DNA of 64,000 nucleotides from an uncultured Oscillospiraceae bacterium. GTDB lineage: Bacteria; Bacillota; Clostridia; Oscillospirales; Oscillospiraceae. Position 1 is the stretch's first letter, and the number at the start of each line of letters is the position of its first letter. The position numbers and the translations under genes were made by a program. The notes under the pieces were generated by a model. The model was not told the origin of the DNA, made no database searches, and saw only the letters and a list, made by a program, of their open reading frames with translations. Where the stretch lies: positions 1 to 64,000 of the forward strand of contig CAJUPW010000003.1 in NCBI GenBank assembly GCA_910588635.1, in the 5' to 3' direction. This document shows positions 1 through 9,122 of the stretch, one piece after another.

Positions 1-2
1 GC

Positions 3-257
3 CTGATCCTGGCCGACGAGCCCACCGGCGCCCTGGACTCCCGCACCGGCCGGGAGGTGCTGGGAATGCTCCAGGACCTCCACGGCCAGGGCCACACTGT
101 GGTCCTTATCACCCATGACAACTCCATCGCCGTCCAGGCCCAGCGGATTATCCGTCTGGAGGACGGCCGGGTGGTGTACGACGGCCCCGCCGACGCCCCC
201 GAGGCGGTGGTCACCCCCGGGGCAGCGGGGCGGCAGAGAGGGGGCGGGGAACGATGA
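3..257 (+). CDS. ABC transporter ATP-binding protein, C-terminal part (MacB/LolD type), truncated by window edge
   Basis: The reading frame is open at the left edge and ends at a TGA that overlaps the next start (ATGA). It shows the Walker B motif LILADEPTGALD, a D-loop and the switch histidine in VLITHDNS, followed by the usual RIIRLEDGRVVYDG end. This is the 3' part of an ATPase of the MacB/LolD/FtsE group, which powers export of peptides, antibiotics or lipoproteins or mechanical signalling. The permease immediately downstream is its partner. The Walker A part is outside the window. The substrate cannot be told. Confidence 0.93.
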   Translation: MILADEPTGALDSRTGREVLGMLQDLHGQGHTVVLITHDNSIAVQAQRIIRLEDGRVVYDGPADAPEAVVTPGAAGRQRGGGER

Positions 258-1444
258 GAATCACCAAATCCTTCTCTCTGGCCCTGAAAAACATCGCCTC
301 CAGCAAGGTCCGCACCTTGCTTACCATGCTGGGCATTATCATCGGCGTGGCGGCGGTTATCGTCATTGTGGGCCTGGGCAGCGGCCTGGAAAATTACATT
401 GCCGACAGCTTTTCCAGTATGGGCACCAACACCCTCACCGTCACCGTCCAGTCCCGGGGGGCCACCCGGACCATGGAGGTGGACGACATGTATGACATTG
501 TGGCGGACCATCCCGAGGAGCTGGAGCTGTGCTCTCCCACCGTGTCTATGGCGGGCGGAGTGAAGATCGGGACTGAAACCACCTCCACTTCCGTCTCCGG
601 GGTGAGCGAGGACTATAACAATATCTACGGCTACACCATTTCTCAGGGCCGTGGCCTGCAGTACAGCGACATCGCCGCCCGGGCCAGGGTTTGCGTGGTG
701 GGGGCCTATGTGAATCAGGCCTGGTTCGGCGGGAACGCCGTGGGCCAGACCCTGCGGGTGGGAGGCCAGACCCTGACCATCGTGGGAGTGCTTTCCCAGC
801 GGGAGGACGCCATGGAGGAGGGCGGCAGCGACGACTGCCTCTACCTCCCCTACTCCACCGCCGCCCGGCTGGGGAGCAGCCGGGTATCCAGCTACGTGGT
901 CACCATGGTGGACGAGGACCGCATGGACCGGAGCAAGGCGGTTCTGGAGCGTTCCCTGACTGACTTTTTCGGCAGCGGCGACTACTACAACATTATCACC
1001 ATGTCCGAGCTGCTGGACGCCATGACCGGAATGATTAACATTCTGGTGGGGGTGCTGGCGGGCATTGCCGCCATCTCACTGGTGGTGGGGGGCATCGGGA
1101 TCATGAACATCATGCTGGTCTCCGTCACCGAGCGCACCCGGGAGATCGGCGTGCGCAAGTCTCTGGGCGCCAAGGAGCGGACCATCATGGAGCAGTTCGT
1201 CATCGAGGCGGCGGTCACCAGCGCCCTGGGCGGGATAATCGGCATCGGGCTGGGATATTTCCTGTCGGCGGCGGCCACTGTGGTGGTGGCTAAGCTCATG
1301 GGGGAGGCCCTCACCGTGGCCCCCACCCTCTTCGCCGTTTTGATGGCCTTCGGTATCTCGGCGGGCATCGGAGTGCTGTTTGGCTACCTCCCGGCAAAAA
1401 AAGCGGCGCGGCTCAACCCCATCGACGCGCTGCACTACGATTGA
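254..1444 (+). CDS. ABC transporter permease, MacB/FtsX family
   Basis: A 396-residue protein with the MacB architecture: a first membrane helix at about residues 20-45 (TMLGIIIGVAAVIVIVGLG), a periplasmic-core-like extracellular domain at about 46-255, then three helices of an FtsX domain at about 270-390 with the family sequence GGIGIMNIMLVSVTERTREIG. It starts 4 bp inside the ATPase gene, so the two are translationally coupled and should form one exporter. In Gram-positive bacteria such pairs act in peptide or antibiotic resistance, often with a third adaptor gene, which may lie to the left of the window. The substrate is unknown. Confidence 0.93.
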   Translation: MRITKSFSLALKNIASSKVRTLLTMLGIIIGVAAVIVIVGLGSGLENYIADSFSSMGTNTLTVTVQSRGATRTMEVDDMYDIVADHPEELELCSPTVSMAGGVKIGTETTSTSVSGVSEDYNNIYGYTISQGRGLQYSDIAARARVCVVGAYVNQAWFGGNAVGQTLRVGGQTLTIVGVLSQREDAMEEGGSDDCLYLPYSTAARLGSSRVSSYVVTMVDEDRMDRSKAVLERSLTDFFGSGDYYNIITMSELLDAMTGMINILVGVLAGIAAISLVVGGIGIMNIMLVSVTERTREIGVRKSLGAKERTIMEQFVIEAAVTSALGGIIGIGLGYFLSAAATVVVAKLMGEALTVAPTLFAVLMAFGISAGIGVLFGYLPAKKAARLNPIDALHYD

Positions 1445-1460
1445 AATAAGGAGTTTGACC

Positions 1461-3308
1461 ATGAAAAAACGTATGATTTCTACCGCCCTCACCCTCTGCC
1501 TGACGCTCTCCCTGCTGTGTACCGGGGCGGGGGCCGCCGGCTCCGGGGCCAGACAGGAGGCGCTCCAGGCCCTGGGCATCCTCAGTGAAAGCGGCAATCT
1601 GACCGGCCAGGTCACCAGAGCCCAGTTTGCACAAATGCTGGTGGCCGCCTCCGCCTATAAGGACTCGGCGGAGGGTTACGGCAGCTCCCTGTTCAAGGAC
1701 CTGAAGGGGGACCACTGGGCCAGCGGCTATGTCCGCGTTGCCATTGAGCAAGGCTGGATGACCGGCTATGTGGACGGCGCTTTCCGCCCCGACCGGGCTA
1801 TCACTCTGGAGGAGGGCTGTGCCGCCCTGCTGAAAGTGCTGGGCTACGATTCCAGCACCTTGAAGGGGGCCTACCCCGCCGCCCAGCTGGCCAAGGCCGG
1901 CTCCGTCGGCCTGCTGGACGGCGTGTCCGCGAAGCGGGGGAGCGCGCTGACAGGGCAGGACTGCGTGGACCTGTTCTACAACCTGCTTACCGCCAAGACC
2001 AGCGCCGGAACGGTGTACAGCGCCGGCCTGGGCTATACTGTCACAAACGGCCAGGTGGACTACTCCGCCCTGGTCGCCGCCGGCACCAAGGGCCCCTATG
2101 TGGCGGAGAACGCCTCCCTGTCTCTGCCCTTCACCCCCAGTACGGTGTACTACAACGGGGCGGTTTCCTCCCTGTCGGCGGTACGGCAGTACGACGTGTA
2201 CTACTACAACGCCAATATGGGCGCTGTTTGGGTGTATCATAACCGGGAGACGGGCACCCTCACCGAGGTCTCCCCCAGCAAAACCGCCCCCACCGCCGTC
2301 ACCGTGGCCGGGGTGAGCTACCAGATCGGCGCCTCTGAGGCCGCGTACCAGCTCTCCAGCCAGGGCAGCTTCCGGGAGGGAGATATGGTCACCCTTCTGC
2401 TGGGCATGGACGGCCAGGTGGTTCGGGCCATCGACGCACTGGAGAATGAGGCAATCTACTACGGCTCGGTGGTGTCCAGCGCCAAGGCCTCCTCTACCGC
2501 CTCCACCACCAGCTCGGCCACCGCCTCCGCTCAGGTGACCACCCAGGTGGCCTGTACCGACGGGACCACCCGCACCTTCTACCACAGCGGGACAGCTTTT
2601 TCCGCCGGAAAGCTGGTCGCCGTCTCCACCACCCAATCCGGGACAAACGTGCGCAGCCTGTCCGCCAAAGGGCTGGAGGGGACGGTCAGCAAGGACGGAA
2701 CCGGCGTCGGGAATTACAAATTTGCCGCCGGGGCGCAGATTCTGGACACGGATGAAAACGGCGGCTCTGCCCGCGTCTACCCCTCCCGCCTGGCGGGGGT
2801 CAGGCTGTCCGGAGACGACGTGCGGTATTACACCCTGAATGCCGCCGGAGAGATTGACCGCCTGGTGCTCCGGAATGTCACCGGCGACACCTGGAATTAT
2901 GTCTATGTCAGCGGGATTGAGGACAATTCCAGCGAGATGAACATCTCCGTCAGCTACACCTATATTCAGGACGGCCAGACCAAAACCCTCAGCGGCGGGG
3001 TCAGATATATGGCCGCCGCCGGCGGGGCGGCACTGATCTATGAGAACGGCTCTCTGAAAAGCATCCGGCAGCTTACCTCGGTCAGCCTGGACAGCCTGTC
3101 CGCCCTCAGCGCCATGGGAGGAGGCAAGGAATACAAAATTGCCGAAGATGTCCAGGTCCTGCTTCGGGACAGCACCGGAAGCCGGACCTATTACCTCACC
3201 GATCTGTCCCAGGTGAATGGGGAAGATTATACCCTAACCGGATGGTATGACAGCCTGGGCTGTTCCGCCGGCGGGTATGTCAGAATTATAGTGGCGGCGC
3301 CCAAATAA
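1461..3308 (+). CDS. S-layer homology (SLH) domain-containing exported protein
   Basis: The ATG at 1461 has AAGGAG upstream and opens on a clear signal peptide (MKKRMISTALTLCLTLSLL, cleavage near GAGAAG at about residue 26), so an earlier in-frame start is unlikely. The mature protein carries three SLH-like repeats at about residues 28-175, including FKDLKGDHWASGYVRVAIEQ and GYVDGAFRPDRAITLEE. These bind secondary cell wall polymer and hold the protein on the surface. The rest (about 180-615) is rich in Ser, Thr, Gly and Tyr and looks beta-stranded, without a catalytic motif I recognise. It lies 16 bp after the permease gene, with no terminator seen between them, so it may be cotranscribed with it. 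Confidence 0.85.
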   Translation: MKKRMISTALTLCLTLSLLCTGAGAAGSGARQEALQALGILSESGNLTGQVTRAQFAQMLVAASAYKDSAEGYGSSLFKDLKGDHWASGYVRVAIEQGWMTGYVDGAFRPDRAITLEEGCAALLKVLGYDSSTLKGAYPAAQLAKAGSVGLLDGVSAKRGSALTGQDCVDLFYNLLTAKTSAGTVYSAGLGYTVTNGQVDYSALVAAGTKGPYVAENASLSLPFTPSTVYYNGAVSSLSAVRQYDVYYYNANMGAVWVYHNRETGTLTEVSPSKTAPTAVTVAGVSYQIGASEAAYQLSSQGSFREGDMVTLLLGMDGQVVRAIDALENEAIYYGSVVSSAKASSTASTTSSATASAQVTTQVACTDGTTRTFYHSGTAFSAGKLVAVSTTQSGTNVRSLSAKGLEGTVSKDGTGVGNYKFAAGAQILDTDENGGSARVYPSRLAGVRLSGDDVRYYTLNAAGEIDRLVLRNVTGDTWNYVYVSGIEDNSSEMNISVSYTYIQDGQTKTLSGGVRYMAAAGGAALIYENGSLKSIRQLTSVSLDSLSALSAMGGGKEYKIAEDVQVLLRDSTGSRTYYLTDLSQVNGEDYTLTGWYDSLGCSAGGYVRIIVAAPK

Positions 3309-3333
3309 GAGACGCTCCACATGCGGAATGTTC

Positions 3334-3362
3334 TTGCGCGAGGGCGGCGGGCGTGGTATGAT
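3334..3362 (+). promoter_or_regulatory. Promoter of the pyrophosphatase gene
   Basis: TTGCGC at 3334-3339 and TATGAT at 3357-3362 are 17 bp apart. Initiation near 3369 leaves a short leader before the ATG at 3411 and argues against any start upstream of it. Confidence 0.6.
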
Positions 3363-3410
3363 GGTAAAAATACCATTCCGGCCGTGCCGGCGGGAGAAAT
3401 GAGGGATATT

Positions 3411-5081
3411 ATGAGCACTCAGAACATACCTCCGCGCGCCATTAAGGTGATCGGACACAGAAATCCGGACACGGATTCCATCTGTTCGGCCATTGCATAC
3501 AGCAACCTGAAGAATATCCTGGACCCGGAGCACCCTTGCAAGCCTTGCCGGGCGGGGCTGCTCAACCGGGAGACGGAGTTTGTGCTGGACTATTTCAAAG
3601 TGCCCCTGCCCCAGCTCTATACAGATGTCAGTCCCCATATCCGGGATGTGGATATCCGGCCGGCCAAGGGGGTGGACGGAGAGACCAGCCTGCGCCGGGC
3701 CTGGATGACCATGCGGGACCAGGAGCTGGACACCCTGTGCGTCGTGGACGGGGAGCAGAACCTTCTGGGAGTCATTACCGTCAAGGACGTGGCCACCGCC
3801 AACATGGACGGCATGGACCCCCACACGCTGGAGGTTGCCAAGACCAGCTATCAGAACCTGATCGACATTCTGGACGGAGCCGTGCTGGTGGGCGATGTGA
3901 CGGACAAGACGGTGGAGGGGCGCATTATCATCGGCTCGGGCAGCGCCGAGCAGATCGAGGCCTCCATCTCCCCGGGCGATGTGGTGGTGGTGAGCAACCG
4001 GGCAGAGAGCCAGCTGGCCGCCCTGGAGATGGACGCCGGCTGCATCATCGTCTGCGCCAGCAGCAAGGTGTCCCGCACCATGCAGATGCTGGCCGAGGAG
4101 AAGGGCTGCATCGTTATCAGCACGCAGAACAGCACCTATGTCACCGGCCAGATGCTCAGCCAGGCGGCCCCCATCCGCCACTATATGACCACCGGCAGGC
4201 TGCTCACCTTCACCCTTCACACCCCGGTGGAGGAGGCCACCCGGGTGATGGCCTCCGTCCGCTTCCGCTATTTTCCCGTGCTGGACGACGACGGCAAGTA
4301 TATCGGTGTGGTTTCCCGCCGGAACCTGCTCAATCTGCACAGGAAGCAGCTGATTCTGGTGGACCACAACGAGAAGGGCCAGGCAGTTGAGGGGATCGAC
4401 TCGGCCGAGGTGCTGGAGATTATCGACCACCACCGCATCGGCACCATGGAGACCGACGGCCCGGTGTATTTCCGCAACGTGCCCGTGGGCTGCACCTGCA
4501 CCATCGTCTACCAGATGTACCGGGAGAATGACGTGGAGATCAGCCCCATCATGGCCGGGCTGATGCTGTCGGCCATTTTGTCCGACACCCTCATGTTCCG
4601 CAGCCCTACCTGTACCCCCATGGATGAGAAGGCCGCCCGAAAGCTGGCTGAGCTGGCCGGGGTGGAGCTGGAAAAATACGCCGACGCCATGTTTGAGCAC
4701 GGCGGCGATGTCTCCGGTAAGACGGCAGCGGAGGTATTCAACGGGGATTATAAGATATTTACCAGCGGCGAGGTGCGCTTCGGCGTGGGCCAGGGCAGCT
4801 ACATGACCGAGAAGAACCGCAAGGCCGCCCAGGCCCTGGTGGGGCCTTACCTGCCCGAGGCCCGGACCAAGCAGGGGCTGGACTACATTTTCTACATGTT
4901 CACCGATGTGCGCAACTCCGGCACCGAGCTGCTGATGGCGGGAGCCGGAGCGGAGGAGCTGGTGGCAAAGACCTTCGGCGTGGAGGTGCGGGACGGCATG
5001 GCCGTCCTGCCCGGGGTGGTCAGCCGGAAAAAGCAGATGATCCCCCGGCTCATCAACGCCATCAAACAGGAACAGGAGTAA
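3411..5081 (+). CDS. ppaC: Manganese-dependent inorganic pyrophosphatase with CBS and DRTGG regulatory domains
   Basis: A 556-residue family II pyrophosphatase that hydrolyses diphosphate to phosphate in the cytoplasm. The DHH domain opens with GHRNPDTDS (metal ligands) at about residues 15-23 and resumes after an insert with DHHRIG, followed by the DHHA2 domain to the C-terminus. The insert of roughly 240 residues contains a CBS motif, a DRTGG domain and a second CBS motif, as in nucleotide-regulated clostridial enzymes where AMP inhibits and ATP or diadenosine polyphosphates activate. The start at 3411 is chosen because GAGGGA lies 5 nt upstream and the promoter lies at 3334-3362. cutC follows 12 bp downstream. 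Confidence 0.92.
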   Translation: MSTQNIPPRAIKVIGHRNPDTDSICSAIAYSNLKNILDPEHPCKPCRAGLLNRETEFVLDYFKVPLPQLYTDVSPHIRDVDIRPAKGVDGETSLRRAWMTMRDQELDTLCVVDGEQNLLGVITVKDVATANMDGMDPHTLEVAKTSYQNLIDILDGAVLVGDVTDKTVEGRIIIGSGSAEQIEASISPGDVVVVSNRAESQLAALEMDAGCIIVCASSKVSRTMQMLAEEKGCIVISTQNSTYVTGQMLSQAAPIRHYMTTGRLLTFTLHTPVEEATRVMASVRFRYFPVLDDDGKYIGVVSRRNLLNLHRKQLILVDHNEKGQAVEGIDSAEVLEIIDHHRIGTMETDGPVYFRNVPVGCTCTIVYQMYRENDVEISPIMAGLMLSAILSDTLMFRSPTCTPMDEKAARKLAELAGVELEKYADAMFEHGGDVSGKTAAEVFNGDYKIFTSGEVRFGVGQGSYMTEKNRKAAQALVGPYLPEARTKQGLDYIFYMFTDVRNSGTELLMAGAGAEELVAKTFGVEVRDGMAVLPGVVSRKKQMIPRLINAIKQEQE

Positions 5082-5093
5082 GGGGGGACGTCG

Positions 5094-5879
5094 ATGAACC
5101 GGCCGCTGATTGAGGGATGCGTGGACTCCTACGCCTCCGCTATGGCCGCCGTCCGGGGCGGGGCGGACCGGCTGGAGCTGTGCGCCAACCTGTCCATCGG
5201 AGGGACGACCCCCTCCCACGCCCTGTTCCGGCAGGTCCGGCGGGACTGCGAAGCGCGGATTAATGTGCTGATCCGGCCCCGGTTCGGCGACTTCCTCTAT
5301 ACGACGGAGGAGCTGGAGGAGATGGAGGAGGAGATCGCCCGATTCAAAGAGCTGGGGGCCGACGGCGTGGTGATCGGCGTCCTTACCCCCGATGGGGAGC
5401 TGGACGGCGGGCGGCTGGCCCGGCTGATGGAGCGCGCGGTTGGGATGGAGGTCACGCTCCACCGGGCCTTCGACATGACCCGTGACCCCTTCGCCGCCCT
5501 GGAGGAGGCCGTCCGGCTGGGAGTGATGACCATCCTCACCTCGGGTCAGGCCGGGAGCGCCCCGGAGGGGAAGGAGCTGCTGCGGGAGCTGACCGCCCGG
5601 ACGGCGGGGCGGATTGACATTATGGCGGGCGCCGGCGTGAACCGGACCAACATCCGCCTGCTCCATGAGTACGCCGGCGTGACCAGCTTCCACACCTCTG
5701 CCCGGCGGGGTGCGGCGGACAGCGGAATGCGCTACCGTAAGAAGGGGGTCTCCATGGGGCTGCCCTCCCTGTCGGAGTATGAGATCTGGCGGACGGACGA
5801 GGAGGAGTTCCGGGCCTGCGCCCAAATTGTCCATTCCCTGACAGAATATGGGGATTCGGGAGCGAGAAGGGCAAAATGA
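5094..5879 (+). CDS. cutC: CutC family protein
   Basis: A 261-residue TIM-barrel protein matching CutC over its length, with CVDSYASAMAAVRGGADRLELC at the N-terminus, LIRPRFGDFLYT, DGVVIGVLTPDGELD, TLHRAFDMTRDP and LTSGQ in the usual order. CutC was linked to copper tolerance in E. coli, but its biochemical function is not settled and no copper genes are adjacent. AGGGGGG precedes the ATG. It sits 12 bp after the pyrophosphatase gene and is probably in the same transcript. Identification of the family is firm, the role is not. Confidence 0.9.
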   Translation: MNRPLIEGCVDSYASAMAAVRGGADRLELCANLSIGGTTPSHALFRQVRRDCEARINVLIRPRFGDFLYTTEELEEMEEEIARFKELGADGVVIGVLTPDGELDGGRLARLMERAVGMEVTLHRAFDMTRDPFAALEEAVRLGVMTILTSGQAGSAPEGKELLRELTARTAGRIDIMAGAGVNRTNIRLLHEYAGVTSFHTSARRGAADSGMRYRKKGVSMGLPSLSEYEIWRTDEEEFRACAQIVHSLTEYGDSGARRAK

Positions 5880-5918
5880 CAGACTTAGACTAAATTTGAA
5901 AAAGTTGTTTTGGGCATA

Positions 5919-5947
5919 TTGACTTTTCCGCTCTGAAGTTTTACAAT
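5919..5947 (+). promoter_or_regulatory. Promoter of the iron-type ABC transporter operon
   Basis: TTGACT at 5919-5924 and TACAAT at 5942-5947 with 17 bp between them. A leader of about 65 nt follows, and AATGGAGGAAT supplies the ribosome site for the binding protein gene. I could not assign a Fur or other operator. Confidence 0.65.
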
Positions 5948-6016
5948 GGGAAAGTCCTGGGGGCGGGAAATATTCCGCTCCACGCCGGGACAAAAACAAA
6001 AATGGAGGAATGAAAC

Positions 6017-7195
6017 GTGAAGAAGTTATTATCCGTGCTGCTGGCTTCCGCGATGATGCTGTCTCTGGCCGCCTGCGGCGGCGGAGACAAGCCTCAGGGC
6101 GGGCAGACCAGCCAGCAGCCCAGCTCCGGTGGTCAGAGCAGCTCTCAGCAGGGCGGTTCCGGCACCCCTGCCGACCCCATGCAGGAGCTGATTGACGCGG
6201 CCAAGGCCGAGGGCGAGCTGGTGGTTTACGGCTCCTGCGAGGAGGATTACCTGTCCGCGGCCTGCCAGAAGTTCGAGCAGCTCTACGGCATCAAGACCAC
6301 CTTCCAGCGCCTGTCCACCGGCGAGGTCCAGGCCAAGATTGAGGAGGAGAACGGCAATCCCTCCGCCGACGTCTGGTTCGGCGGCACCACCGATCCCTAC
6401 AACGTGGTAGCGGCTGAGGGCCTGCTGGAGCCCTACGCGGCCATCAACGCCTCCCACATCACCAAGGACGTGTACAAGCACGCCGACAATATGTGGCACG
6501 GCATCTACACCGGCATCCTGGGCTTTATGGTCAACAAGGACGAGCTGGACCGTATGGGCCTGGAGGCCCCTCAGGATTGGCCCGACCTGCTCAAGCCCGA
6601 GTATGAGGGCCTGATCTGGCTGTCCAACTACAACACCGCCGGCACCGCCAAGCTGGTCATCAACACCATGATCCAGAAGTACGGCCACGACGAGGGCATC
6701 CAGTATCTGGTAGACCTGGACAAGAACATCGAGGTGTACACCAAGTCCGGCTCCGGCCCCTCCAAGAACGTGGGCACCGGCGAGTGCATCATCGGCATCG
6801 GCTTCCTGCATGACGGCATCACCCAGATTCTGGACAACGGCTACGGCAACATCGAGCTGATTATCCCCTCCAGCGGCACCTCCTGCGAGATCGGCGCCAC
6901 CGCCATCTTCAAGGGCGCCAAGCACCCCAACGCCGCCAAGCTGTGGATTGAGTACGCCCTGTCTCCTGACTGCGTGAACCAGGCCGACGAGGTGGGCTCC
7001 TACCAGTTCCTGGTCCTGGACAACGCTGAGCAGCCCCAGGCCGCCTATGACTTCGGACTGGACCCCAACAACGTGATGGACTATGACTTCGACGACGCCA
7101 CCAAGAACATCGGCACCTATGTGGAAGAGGTCATGAACGCTCTGGCCAACTCCGGCGCCAACACCGGCGACACCGGTCGTTTCCAGACTGAGTAA
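6017..7195 (+). CDS. ABC transporter substrate-binding lipoprotein, ferric iron (FbpA/FutA) type
   Basis: A 392-residue exported lipoprotein. The signal peptide ends in a lipobox LAAC with the lipidated cysteine at residue 20, followed by a Gly/Gln/Ser-rich linker of about 30 residues. The mature domain begins LIDAAKAEGELVVYGSCEED, typical of family 1 binding proteins for ferric iron and, in some members, 2-aminoethylphosphonate or thiamine. It should capture the ligand outside the cell and deliver it to the permease encoded next. A strong terminator follows, which would give more binding protein than membrane components. Ferric iron is the usual annotation, but the ligand is not proven by sequence. 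Confidence 0.85.
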   Translation: MKKLLSVLLASAMMLSLAACGGGDKPQGGQTSQQPSSGGQSSSQQGGSGTPADPMQELIDAAKAEGELVVYGSCEEDYLSAACQKFEQLYGIKTTFQRLSTGEVQAKIEEENGNPSADVWFGGTTDPYNVVAAEGLLEPYAAINASHITKDVYKHADNMWHGIYTGILGFMVNKDELDRMGLEAPQDWPDLLKPEYEGLIWLSNYNTAGTAKLVINTMIQKYGHDEGIQYLVDLDKNIEVYTKSGSGPSKNVGTGECIIGIGFLHDGITQILDNGYGNIELIIPSSGTSCEIGATAIFKGAKHPNAAKLWIEYALSPDCVNQADEVGSYQFLVLDNAEQPQAAYDFGLDPNNVMDYDFDDATKNIGTYVEEVMNALANSGANTGDTGRFQTE

Positions 7196-7209
7196 TACAC
7201 CGCAAAGGC

Positions 7210-7240
7210 GGGGGACGGCGCGCACCGCCGTCCCCCTTTT
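7210..7240 (+). terminator. Intrinsic terminator/attenuator inside the ABC operon
   Basis: A perfect 11-bp stem (GGGGGACGGCG at 7210-7220 with its complement at 7226-7236), a 5-nt loop and TTTT. No separate promoter is obvious before the permease gene 28 bp further on, so partial read-through is expected. Confidence 0.8.
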
Positions 7241-7268
7241 CTAATCTGAAGAAAAGGAGGGCTTCTCC

Positions 7269-9119
7269 ATGGCAAAAAGCCAGAGCGCGGCGCTGGACCG
7301 GAAGAAGCTGATGGCCGACCCCATCATGGTGGGCACCATCATTGTCCTCATCGCGTTTTTGACCCTGTTTATCCTCTATCCTTTGGCCATCCTGCTGGTA
7401 GACAGCTTCTACGGCGGAACCGGCTTTACGCTGGATACCTTTCAGCGTATCATGGCCATGCCTACCTTTATCACGGCCATCGGCAACACCCTGAAGGTGG
7501 GCTTCCTGGTGGGAATCCTGTCCACCATCGTGGGCCTGCTCTTCGCCTATGTGGAGGTCTATGTCAAGATGTGGCGCTTCGTGGGCAGCCTGTTCAAGGT
7601 GGTGTCCATGCTGCCCGTGGTGTCGCCCCCCTTTGTGCTGTCCCTGTCCATGATTATGCTCTTCGGCAAGGCCGGCATTATTACCCGGCAGTGGCTGAAA
7701 ATCTATGACAACAGCGTCTACGGCTTCTGGGGCATCGTCATCGTCCAGACCCTCACCTTCTTCCCGGTGTGCTACATGATGCTCAAGGGCCTGCTCAAGA
7801 ACATTGACCCCTCCCTGGAGGAGGCCGCACGGGATATGGGGGCCAGCCGGTGGAAGGTCTTTGCCACCGTTACCTTCCCGCTGCTCCTCCCCGGCCTGGG
7901 CAACGCCTTTCTGGTCACCTTTATCGAGTCCATCGCCGACTTTGCCAACCCCATGATTATCGGCGGCTCCTACGACACCCTGGCCACCACCATCTATCTG
8001 CAGATTACCGGCGCCTATGACAAGGAGGGCGCGGCGGCCATGGCCGTGGTGCTGCTGTGCATCACTCTGGGCATGTTCATCGTTCAGAAATACTATCTGG
8101 AGGCCAAGACGGCCGCCACCCTGACGGGCAAGGCGTCCCGGGGGAGGATGCTCATTGCGGACAGGAGCGTCACCATTCCGCTGACCATCCTGTGCTCCCT
8201 GGCCACCCTCTTTGTCATTATGATGTACGCCTGCGTGCCCATCGGGGCCTTGTTCCCCACCTGGGGCTACAAGTTCAGCCCCCTCACGTTCAAGTGGTTC
8301 GGTCAGGTGTTCAGCCGGTATCACGGCCTGCAGGCCTTCCGGGACTCCTTCGTGCTGTCCCTCATTGCCGCCCCCATCACCGCTCTGCTGTCCATGATTA
8401 TCTCCTATCTGGTGGTCAAGCGGAAATTCAGGTCCAAGGGCTTTATCGAGGCGGTGTCCATGCTGGCCATGGCCGTGCCCGGCACGGTGCTGGGCGTGGG
8501 CTACATCCGGGGCTATTCCGGCGGTCTGTTCCACAGCGCCAACTGGTCGATTTTTGCCGATCAGGCGGTGGAGAACGGCCAGGTAATCCGGGAGGCCGGC
8601 GCGCTCCACGGCCTGTTCCCCAACGGTATCCTGGGGGGAATTTACGGCACCGCGGCCATCCTCATCATCGTCTTTATCGTGCGCTCTCTGCCCACCGGAA
8701 CGAGAAGCGGCATTTCCGCCCTGCGGCAGATCGACAAGTCCATTGAGGAGTCGGCCTACGACATGGGCGCGGACAGCTTCAAGGTGTTTATGACGGTCAC
8801 CCTACCACTGATTAAGGACTCCTTCCTCAGTGGCTTGGTCACCGCCTTTGTCCGGTCCATCACCGCCATCTCCGCCATCATCCTGCTGGTCACCCCCAGC
8901 GTCTACCTCATCACTGTGCAGATCAACGAGTTTGCCGAGAAGGGCGCCTACTCCATCGCCTGTGCCTTCGCCACCATTCTGATTCTCATTACCTACGGCT
9001 CGGTGCTGCTGATGAACCTGTTCATCAAGTATTTCGGCACCAGCAGGAAGCTGAAGCCGGAAAAGGTCAAGAAGGCAAAAATCAAACGGGTCAATATTCA
9101 AGTTGTCAAGGAGGGTTAA
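7269..9119 (+). CDS. ABC transporter permease, fused two-domain (FbpB-like)
   Basis: A 616-residue membrane protein with two homologous binding-protein-dependent transport domains in one chain. Each carries an EAA loop: EEAARDMGASRWKVFATVTF at about residue 180 and EESAYDMGADSFKVFMTVTL at about 493. About 12 hydrophobic segments are visible, and the C-terminus is lysine-rich. The fusion makes a homodimeric partner unnecessary and is typical of the ferric iron FbpB/SfuB type. GGAGG precedes the ATG. It works with the lipoprotein upstream and the ATPase 3 bp downstream. Confidence 0.9.
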   Translation: MAKSQSAALDRKKLMADPIMVGTIIVLIAFLTLFILYPLAILLVDSFYGGTGFTLDTFQRIMAMPTFITAIGNTLKVGFLVGILSTIVGLLFAYVEVYVKMWRFVGSLFKVVSMLPVVSPPFVLSLSMIMLFGKAGIITRQWLKIYDNSVYGFWGIVIVQTLTFFPVCYMMLKGLLKNIDPSLEEAARDMGASRWKVFATVTFPLLLPGLGNAFLVTFIESIADFANPMIIGGSYDTLATTIYLQITGAYDKEGAAAMAVVLLCITLGMFIVQKYYLEAKTAATLTGKASRGRMLIADRSVTIPLTILCSLATLFVIMMYACVPIGALFPTWGYKFSPLTFKWFGQVFSRYHGLQAFRDSFVLSLIAAPITALLSMIISYLVVKRKFRSKGFIEAVSMLAMAVPGTVLGVGYIRGYSGGLFHSANWSIFADQAVENGQVIREAGALHGLFPNGILGGIYGTAAILIIVFIVRSLPTGTRSGISALRQIDKSIEESAYDMGADSFKVFMTVTLPLIKDSFLSGLVTAFVRSITAISAIILLVTPSVYLITVQINEFAEKGAYSIACAFATILILITYGSVLLMNLFIKYFGTSRKLKPEKVKKAKIKRVNIQVVKEG

Positions 9120-9122
9120 GCC

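Noticed and set aside
1380..1460. An upstream in-frame start for the SLH protein
   Set aside because: It would lie inside the permease gene and hide the signal peptide; the ATG at 1461 has a ribosome site.
3234..5999. A very long minus-strand open frame opposite the pyrophosphatase and cutC genes
   Set aside because: It is the antisense of two well-recognised genes, has no ribosome site, and its composition (His, Gly, Gln, Val) is typical of complementary GC-rich codons.
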